Of a stretch of DNA of 53,087 nucleotides, positions 45,936 through 53,087 are shown piece by piece. Numbering within the stretch: position 1 is the first letter of the stretch; every line of letters starts with the position of its first letter. Source of the stretch: Glomus cerebriforme (taxonomy: Eukaryota > Glomeromycota > Glomeromycetes > Glomerales > Glomeraceae). Location: the NCBI GenBank assembly GCA_003550305.1, contig QKYT01000620.1:17617-70703 (forward strand). Reading direction: 5' to 3'. Under the pieces are notes generated by a model. It was not told the origin of the DNA. It ran no database searches and saw only the letters and a list, made by a program, of their open reading frames with translations. A program made the translations under genes and the position numbers.

Positions 45936-46184
45936 ACTGATTTAGCAGTTATCCTGGGATGATTAACCTCTCGTCTTCAGCCACTTGATGTATTGCTAAA
46001 CAGGTCTTTCAAAGCGAAGGTAATTCATCTCAGCCTTTTAACTATTTAATGATTTACAGTATATTTATATTAACTTTTAAATATTAGGTACAAAATCTTT
46101 AGTTATAATCACTGGATGAGTGAAGTCGTTAAAGACTATACCCCTTCCGGGAAATTAAAGAGACCATCCTATTCACTTGTCTAA
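45936..46184 (+). mobile_element. Pogo/Tigger-type (DDE_1) transposase fragment
   Basis: The frame from 45936 reads TDLAVILG, a TGA where the family has G, then LTSRLQPLDVLLNRSFKAK, which is the conserved GGLTS.LQPLDV..N..FK block of DDE_1 endonucleases. A GT donor (46020) and an AG acceptor (46087) follow. One base out of phase, the next block reads NHWMSEVVKDYTPSGKLKR, then PSYSLV and a stop, matching the W.....G block downstream in this family. Nonsense plus frameshift make it dead. Confidence 0.7.
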
Positions 46185-46639
46185 AATAGTATCTAATTTT
46201 AATTTTTTTACTTTGTGAGATTATTTTATCAGCGGTTAATTTTACAAGAGCGTGAATTGAAATTTGGTGAATTATTTGGATTAAGAGCGTGGTTATCCAA
46301 GAATATGCTTACTCTTGCAGGTTTAATATAAGTATTTATAAGAAGAGACAGAAGTAGAATTTACAAATTCTCCAAGACTGTCCCCATAACAAGGCACCAG
46401 GAAAATAATGAGGAAAGTATTACAATATCATTCAATTGATTAGAAGTATATAATATAATCTCACTGATATAATCATTTGGTATTTAAAGTATTATGTTCA
46501 TGTTTTTAAACAATTTAATATTGGTTTTTATTTATTAATTATATTTTTAGTAAAATATAATAAGTTGATTAAAATTATATCAAATATAATATTTCTTTTA
46601 TTTTTTTTTATAATTTGTCAAATTTTTTTTTTTAATTTT
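46185..46639. other. No supported gene
   Basis: A short frame around 46235-46320 (LILQERELKFGELFGLRAWL) may be further transposase debris. The rest is A/T-rich. Confidence 0.3.
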
Positions 46640-48360
46640 TTAAATTGTAAAATTAGTGAACTATATATCTCCTACTAAATAATAAACTAAAAATTAATAT
46701 TGTAACTATTCTGTATGTCTTCTAAAATAATAACTATTTGTATTTATTTATTATTAATTGATCAATTCTGATTTTTCATTATATCAATTTCTTTGTTGTC
46801 CTTTATCCCACCTATACACTTGTCCATAATTTAAATTTTTCTGGATTCATTTTAGACCTTGATACAAACTCTAAATTTCCAGTTCTGAATTTCTCTTTAT
46901 TTTTGTTTCATCAATTTATTGTATGTTGGCTTATTCTTTTTGCTATGCCTTTCAATATGGTGATACCCTTCTATCAATTCCTTTAAGTTTTAGTCTTGCG
47001 ACCATATTCCCCTGAAACTCAAACATTTTAGTTTCCTTCTTCTTTCAATTAACATAGTATTTCATTTAAATTTCTACAGTATTGGTTGTAAAGGAGTAAT
47101 TGCTAATTGTGAAATAAACTTCATCCAATCCACCTTCTACAATGAATTCTTCAGTAATTTTGTCATTCACCATTATGTTATTTGTTTTGTTAATAAAATG
47201 TTCATCATTGGTGTCTTTTTCATATCCTCTTTCTTTCTGGTGCTCTTTTCATTTGTGGTCTTTATTACAAACTACTACCAGTTAATTTTGTTGATGATAA
47301 AAAAAATTCCGATTTATATTCACCCTATTATACCATCTTTACACATTCTGTTCTCCTGACTTAATTTTCTTCGCAAAAATTATAAAATATCTGCCTGAGT
47401 TATATATATCCATGAAATGAATCCAAATTTATCTTTTAAAATCATTAAATCTTCATTTTCTCCAAATCTAGATGGCTTATAAGTAAAGTATTCAATAATA
47501 TATAAGGAAATAGAAAGGGAATTCTAGTCTAAACCAAACCAGCCAGATCTGACCGGTCTTTNCTTGCCTGATACGAAGAAGACCTCATATACAGTATAAG
47601 GAAGAGAAGAAGAAGTTTAAAGGAATTTAAAAAAAAATACCAAACCCGCCAGATAGAAGATAAAAGATACTCTACTAACTGACTGGTATTACTGGTTTCC
47701 TTGCCTGATAGAGGAAGACCTCATATACAGTATAAGGAAGATAAAGGGAATATAAAGGCAGGGATGGTTGTTAAAAGTTAGTTGTTAAAAAGGATAAAGG
47801 AAAAGTAAATTTTGAATAATAAATTAGGTGGTAATCCATTTTACTGATAAAGTATTTTTAAAACAAGGTGAATGAGCTCTAAAGGATATTTTAATATATC
47901 AATATGATAGTTAAAAAAAAATTTTGGAGGTATTTATATAATAAAAATATTAAGAATATAAAAATGAGTCAAAATTATCAGTAATACAATAATAAATTAC
48001 ATTACGCAAAATTCTGATTATAGTTTGTTAATGACTCATGATTTCTCCCTAATATTTAAAATTCGCAACTAATTGATAAATTATGCATGATCAAAAAGGC
48101 TTAATTAAGAAAATTGATTAACCAAATATGAAATTTAATTTGCCAAATAATATATGACTTCTTTTTGATTGTATATTACAAAAAAAAATATACCTTTGTG
48201 ACCCAAACGCCAAATCCGACTTGGACTATCCCAAATCTCTAAAATTTAACCATACTCTCTAAACTAATAAACTAGTAAAATTTAATATTTAACATCTCAA
48301 ACTACCATCTAAGACTGGGTTAGTTTTGGACATGATAGAATTTGGGCTACAACATACCCA
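46640..48360 (-). mobile_element. ~1.7-kb repeated element, copy B (minus)
   Basis: Reverse-oriented relative of 36495-38215. On the minus strand it shows KPSRFGENEDLMILKDK (about 47475), then a stop and FLRRKLSQENRMCKDGIIG. The module pair lies at 47497-47760, and the inverted-repeat end TTTGGGCTACAACATA at about 48341-48356. Copies A and B differ by many small changes and gaps, so the duplication is not recent. Confidence 0.75.
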
Positions 48361-49037
48361 TATTTCCTTTTTATTTAAATAAATAAAGATAGGATATAAC
48401 CAAATTAGTATTTATCATTTTAATAATATAAGAAGCAGAAAATATTGAAGAACTTTATATGAGGACTATACTGACAAATTTATGTTATAAAAATGAAGTT
48501 CCAATCCAAAATTGTTATTGGTATTAAAGATTTAAAGTTAAAAAGATTAATCTCAAAATACTATACTTCTTTCTCAGCTTTAATTTTAATAAATCTTTTC
48601 TAGGTAATAATTACACAAAGCAAATGTACATTGTATTTTTCTAGTAGATCCTTCATTTTCATCATTTGGTATTATTTTGTCCTTTTCTTCTTGCTCATTA
48701 TCAAAATTTTGTTTGATATTGTCTTTGTTCTAATTCTACCTCAATATCATTATCATTTTCATAAATTAGGACTGATATATTAGAAATTTTATTTTAATTT
48801 TTAAAGAATAAACAAATAATTAATATTGTATTTTATAAACATGACTAGCAAAGTTGCTTTATTTATAATTTCAGCTCACATAAAAAAGAAAAATAAGAAA
48901 ATAAACTTTTTTTTATTCTCATCATAAAATTGAAATTGATTCTCTAGTTTGTTTTTTTCAAAAAGATAAAAGGAATTTTTCGGTAAAATTAAACTGTGAA
49001 CAATTTCAATGTACTGTATTTCTAAACACTCAAGATA
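48361..49037. other. No callable gene
   Basis: A minus-strand stretch at about 48790-48600 reads acidic sequence (DNEQEEKDKIIPNDENEGS) followed by TRKIQCTFALCNYY. It could be a scrap of a zinc-finger or transposase N-terminus but is too short to assign. Confidence 0.3.
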
Positions 49038-49250
49038 ATGCATTTTTTGAATTGGCTATATACAGTAATATCTATGAAAATGATTAAAGAATATAAGTTT
49101 GATATTAGCAATACAAAGCTACTACAATTTAATCTTAAACATTTGAATATTCCATTTCATGATTCTTCAATAAGTTTTTTCAAAAAAAATTATGATGAAA
49201 ATAAAATAATTCTTGTACATCATAGAAGTTCAGTATTTGAGATAAAATAA
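49038..49250 (+). CDS. Small hypothetical protein, 70 aa
   Basis: ATG 49038 to TAA 49250. Residues MHFLNWLYTVISMKMIKEY, then basic and hydrophobic sequence ending HHRSSVFEIK. Composition follows local A/T content and no domain is recognised. It is flanked by TACTGTA (49013) and TACAGTA (49062). It may be a chance frame. Confidence 0.25.
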   Translation: MHFLNWLYTVISMKMIKEYKFDISNTKLLQFNLKHLNIPFHDSSISFFKKNYDENKIILVHHRSSVFEIK

Positions 49251-49461
49251 AAATGGAAATATTATATAAGAAAAAGAAATTTATCAAATGTTATGCATCC
49301 TTCAAATAAATATAATCACAGAAAGAGGAGAAAATTATAGTATACTTTTTTTTATTGATTATAAGAATATGTAAAATTTTTATCATTTCTTTTAAAAAAA
49401 AATGATTTTTAGATTAATTATCAGTTGCCAAAACTTCAAACTGTTGCTTAAATCCAAAAAT

Positions 49462-49563
49462 GGTGCCAAAATTTCAAACTATTACAAAAATTCAACTCTA
49501 AGATTTAATTTGGGATTTCGGTAATAATTTCGGCAATTTGATATACTGAAATATTTTGGCACC
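49462..49563. mobile_element. ~100-bp foldback (MITE-like) element
   Basis: Starts GGTGCCAAAATTTCA and ends TGAAATATTTTGGCACC, an imperfect inverted repeat of about 16 bp. The centre (TTTGGGATTTCGGTAATAAT) has no coding content. A related phrase, GTTGCCAAAACTTCAAACTG, lies just upstream (49425), perhaps a partial second copy. Confidence 0.6.
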
Positions 49564-50255
49564 CAACTCTAATCTCAATTAGATCTTGAAATATGTATAT
49601 ATAAATAGAAAAAATTAAAAATTAGCATAACATCCAAATGGATATAATAATGGAATTGGAAGCAAAATTTGGAAAATTGTTAATTTGTAAACTATAAAGA
49701 CAGAGATGGGATTTAAAAAGATATGGACTAAGCAAAAAGCTTACAAAATAATGAAATTCTTTGGTTTATCTCTTAACTTCAATGACACGTGAAATCAGTC
49801 TGATAAAAGTTTGATTAGTTTTATTTGTAAGATAAGTTGTTTTGTAATAAAAAAGAAACATGTCTGACATTTATGATATTATTAATAAACTCACCTTGAA
49901 TAAAGATCTTACACTCTTACTACTATAAAAAGCCTGGTGAAATAAGCAATGTAATGTATCTTCTTCATAAATGTCCAACATCTGAGGAGAAACTTGACTA
50001 CTTGAGAAGAAACTTTCTTCACATCTGGTAGATTCTAAAAAAATAACGTGACTTGGCTTTTAATATTTGGTACACATTAACTAACCTTGCTTTTTTGGTC
50101 TTCTAACCAAAAATATCAAATATACTCACTGACTTTACCATTATTATTTTGTATCTCATACCTATTAAAGTCAGAAACTAAGTAGGTAAAGTGGATTAAT
50201 TTTTTTTTATATTGCCAGATGATAGCCAATTGTTTTATATTTCCAATCTGTTTAC
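49564..50255. other. No supported gene
   Basis: A/T-rich. A start-like ATGTCTGACATTTATGAT at 49860 gives only 20-odd residues (MSDIYDIINKLTLNKDL). It might be a lost first exon of the relic that follows, but this is not demonstrable. Confidence 0.3.
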
Positions 50256-51645
50256 AGATCCAGAAATCTTAAATTTTGGGAACAACTTCCAAGCGCAAAA
50301 ATCATTTCTTCATTGCCTGAAAACTTCAAGAATGATGCTTTAAGAAAGTATATTAAATCAAGAATGATTATTTCTATTTGAACAATGGTGTAACTGTTGA
50401 CTCAAGTGGCATGTTATACCAAGATGGAATGACCACCAATTTAAAGACTACCATCAATCTCAATGAATAAATTGAAGTTAGTCTTACCTGAGAATGTGTA
50501 CTTTCTTGAAGATAAGCAAAAGTATGGATCAATGATCCTTATTCGTAAATGTTATTTGGCATTAATTGAGTTAATAGAAGAAGAACGCCGTGAATAAAAT
50601 GATTCAGCTTATAGTGGTTGTACCATAATCGAAATGCCCAGTATTGGAAAAATATTTTTGCTTTATTTCTTTTTTTCTATATTCAAAACTAATATCCTTA
50701 TGCCACAATAATTTGGAGATCAGATGAAATTACTTGTTATCAATTCTTACCAGAAGGTAGAATAGAATGGGGGTTCGTCACTCATTCTATGATACATTGC
50801 ACAATCATAGCAACTTCTATTTTGTTGACGTGAAGTTTTAGAAGAACAAAAAGCTTATATTTTTCATTTTACATCACCAAAGAAAGAAAGATCCAATGAA
50901 GCTGTTAAATCACTGCCAGGAAGTACCATGTACTTTATGCCAATCTGGGATCAAGAAGAAATATTCCCACTTTGGTTTGAAATGTACAAGGACAAGAAAG
51001 ATAGTAATGGACAAGAATTCTTGTTTCAAATGATTGACATTTTTGAATAAGTGGGGTCCAATACCTAGGTTAAGTCTTATCAAAACCAATATGATAATTT
51101 GGTCGCTAAGGTTAATTTAGAAAAATGTATAGATTCCATAAACAATGATGGTTTGCCTAAAGACGATTCTATAAGTGGAAAATTAGTACATCTTGATGCA
51201 TGTTTAGATTTCACAAAAATATCATATCACTTTGCTACTAATGAACTCGCTAGTTATTTGATTGATGAATATGAAAGAAAAAACAAAAGAAGTATTAGTA
51301 ATTTCATTGTATGTGGTCAGTGGTCATGAGTTTCCAGAGACTACTTCATTTCAAGAACATCTATTTGAAGATTACGCATATAGGAAATTGAGAAAGGGTG
51401 GTTTTTTTAAAATTCATTGTTTGAAGAATAATAAAACTGTAATTACTGAAAAAGTTATCCCTGAACGTAAAAATAACTTTTATTCAGTACCAGAAAATAT
51501 ACTTGAAGGTTGTTACAACAGGCCCAGGTCAAAGTCAAATATTTCAATTGATTCCTTTGTATATGAAGATGATAATACCTTGGACTTGTATCAAATTACA
51601 GTTTCAACAAATCATGGAATAAAGGCACAATTAGGAAAGGGGTAA
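50256..51645 (+). pseudogene. Crinkler (CRN)-like gene, multiply broken
   Basis: A collinear series of plus-strand fragments in changing frames. In order: NLKFWEQLPSAKIISSLPEN (from 50256, stop at 50379), GVTVDSSGMLYQDG, PENVYFLEDKQKYGS with LIRKCYLALIELIEEE (stop at 50595), a degraded P-loop PSIGKIFL, TIIWRSDEITCYQFLPEG, a 70-residue piece with SLPGSTMYFMPIWDQEE (stop at 51050), and from about 51096 two overlapping frames including SGKLVHLDACLDFTK and FQEHLFEDYAYRKLRKGG. This order (linker, P-loop, IWRSDE, MPIWD, C-terminal block with FE.YA.R.L..GG) is that of Crinkler-type NTPase proteins, secreted or nuclear effectors described in oomycetes and also abundant in Rhizophagus. At least four frame changes and three stops, plus a P-loop lacking its final Ser/Thr, mean no functional protein. 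Confidence 0.75.
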
Positions 51646-51698
51646 GGTTGAATTTATACTTTTACAATGATATACACAAATAATTTAAATTTCAAAAA

Positions 51699-51848
51699 CA
51701 AACAGTTCTTGATGATAAATTACTTACAAAAGATGAAAAAACTGTAAGAATATTAACTAAAAGTTATGACCTAATTAAAATTCATTTTAATTCAGGAATA
51801 AAAAGAATTTGTGACAATTGTAATCAGGAATGTCTACAAATAAAATAA
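51699..51848 (+). pseudogene. Scrap of a kinase-type N-terminus with C..C..EC motif
   Basis: A frame of 49 residues to TAA at 51848 reads DDKLLTKDEKTVRILTKSYD, then KIHFNSGIKRICDNCNQEC. This wording (DEKT.AIRIL..SYD, NSG..RIC..CNQEC) is typical of the N-terminal region of a Rhizophagus-type kinase family, not of Crinklers. It lies 54 bp after the Crinkler relic. It ends where further zinc-binding residues would be expected. No kinase domain follows. Confidence 0.5.
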
Positions 51849-52176
51849 TATACTAAAATATATTGCATTTAGATTTGTTAGAAAAATATTTTTAGTCATG
51901 AGGCTGATTTTAAATCACAATATATTTATTCCAATATTAGTTAAATGGCTTGTTTCTACTATATTAGTCATTAGAGTTTATTCATTATATGATTAAAATC
52001 AAATTATTCTGCATATTTTTAAATCTTTTATATTAAATTTTGTAAGTCAAAAGAAAATAATAGATTTAAACGTGAGACAGCTTTTGACATAATGTAAACT
52101 TTTAAATAAGTCTTATTATTATGAATTGGCAAACCATTTTTTTATTGATGTTCAAACTTCTCGTACTACCTAAAGC
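51849..52176. other. No supported gene
   Basis: A/T-rich spacer between the relic and the terminal tandem repeat. Confidence 0.4.
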
Positions 52177-53087
52177 ACTAATACCAGTTCAATAATATAC
52201 AGTACAACTAACTAACTTAAACCTTTATATCATAAAAAAGATATATATCTAACCCTTTCTTCAGAGTTAGAAGACTTTATGATAACCTGTAAAAATTATT
52301 GTAGAATTTTACCATACAATATATAGTTAAGGCATTAAATATTTGAAATAAACTTACAAGGTTTTTTATCCTGAAGAAGCAGTCCTGCAATTGTTACTTT
52401 AATTATATGTTATTGATCATTTAACTAATTATATCAGTATGCTATATGGATCAGTATTTCTTAATAGACTATAATATCTATTATTGAGCTATTAAAGTAA
52501 AATGGAGTAAGATAAAGAATCAGTAAATTCCAAAGTATTACTATTACCATAGATACCTAAATTAAATAATAGAATAACAATAATCTATAAGTATAAAGCT
52601 TTAAAAGAATATAAAGNACTAATACCAGTCCAATAACATACAACCAATAATTAGTAAAACTTATTGACAATTTAAACCTTTGTATCAGTAAGAAAGGTAC
52701 ATATCTAACTCCTCCTCCAGAGTTAGAAAATCTTATGATTAATCCTATAAATATTTTTTGTGAGGTTTTACCACAACACATAGTTGAGGTATTAAAGATT
52801 TGAAAATAAAGTCACAAGGTTTCCCATCCTGAAGAAGCAGTCACACACTCGTCACTTTAACTCGATCATTTCACTAATCATATCAGTATATTACATGAAC
52901 CAGTATTTATACCCATAATTAATAAATTAATTACCTTATTATACTGTAATATCNAATATCNATNATTGAGCTNTTAAAGTGANATATTNAANATAAANTA
53001 CCTGATCAATTTATTAAAATAAATAAATATTAATATTTATAAGCATTAAATAAATAAAATAAAACTATATACAGTATTATTACTTAC
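52177..53087. repeat. Direct tandem repeat, unit about 440 bp, reaching the right edge
   Basis: ACTAATACCAGTTCAATAA at 52178 recurs as ACTAATACCAGTCCAATAA at 52618. In both copies it is followed by AACCTTT.TATCA, a GAGTTAGAA block, TTTTACCA..ACA.ATAGTT, CATCCTGAAGAAGCAGTC and ATTGAGCT.TTAAAGT. Copies are well conserved in the middle and diverge at the ends. Several N bases lie in the second copy. The array probably continues beyond the window. Confidence 0.8.

Overview
The window looks like nuclear DNA of an arbuscular mycorrhizal fungus of the Rhizophagus type (Glomeromycota). The evidence is very high A+T, short GT-AG introns, tyrosine-kinase-like (TKL-type) kinases fused to Sel1 repeats, an F-box/leucine-rich protein, a MIR-domain protein, a Crinkler-type relic, and abundant decayed transposons. 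Scattered N bases point to a draft assembly. I recognise no housekeeping gene, rRNA, tRNA or CRISPR, so this is accessory, repeat-rich chromosome. The organism call comes from recognised family content, not from a search.

Layout. 0-4.8 kb: direct tandem repeats, a transposon-linked module, a GC-rich foldback hairpin, and a broken plus-strand gene (3.15-4.27 kb) followed by transposon-like sequence. 4.9-6.7 kb: an intact minus-strand Sel1 gene with an upstream block that reappears near 32.6 kb. 7-14 kb: hAT transposase debris and unrecognised coding relics. 14.5-17.6 kb: a dispersed repeat with a 68-nt poly(A) run, then an intact four-exon gene with a Gag-like N-terminus and a MIR domain. 17.9-27.8 kb: a FAR1/Mutator-like relic, a degenerate tandem array, more hAT debris, and a second copy of the 14.5-kb repeat.

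28.1-30.3 kb: a five-exon kinase-Sel1 gene. 31.1-32.5 kb: an F-box/LRR gene broken by one in-frame TAA. 34.3-35.2 kb: a Sel1 pseudogene. 36.5-48.4 kb: two inverted copies of a ~1.7-kb element flank a Sel1 gene (40.9 kb), a second five-exon kinase-Sel1 gene (43.4-45.7 kb) and a pogo-type transposase relic. 49-53 kb: a small foldback element, a multiply broken Crinkler-like gene, a kinase N-terminal scrap, and a ~440-bp tandem repeat.

How the genes relate. The two kinase-Sel1 genes share intron positions and phases. The stand-alone Sel1 genes (4.9, 34.3, 40.9 kb) resemble the linker plus Sel1 half of those kinases, so the cluster looks like one modular family at different stages of duplication, truncation and decay. 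The likely intact genes are the two kinases, the Sel1 gene at 4.9 kb, the Sel1 gene at 40.9 kb (5' end eroded) and the MIR gene. Nothing here behaves like an operon.
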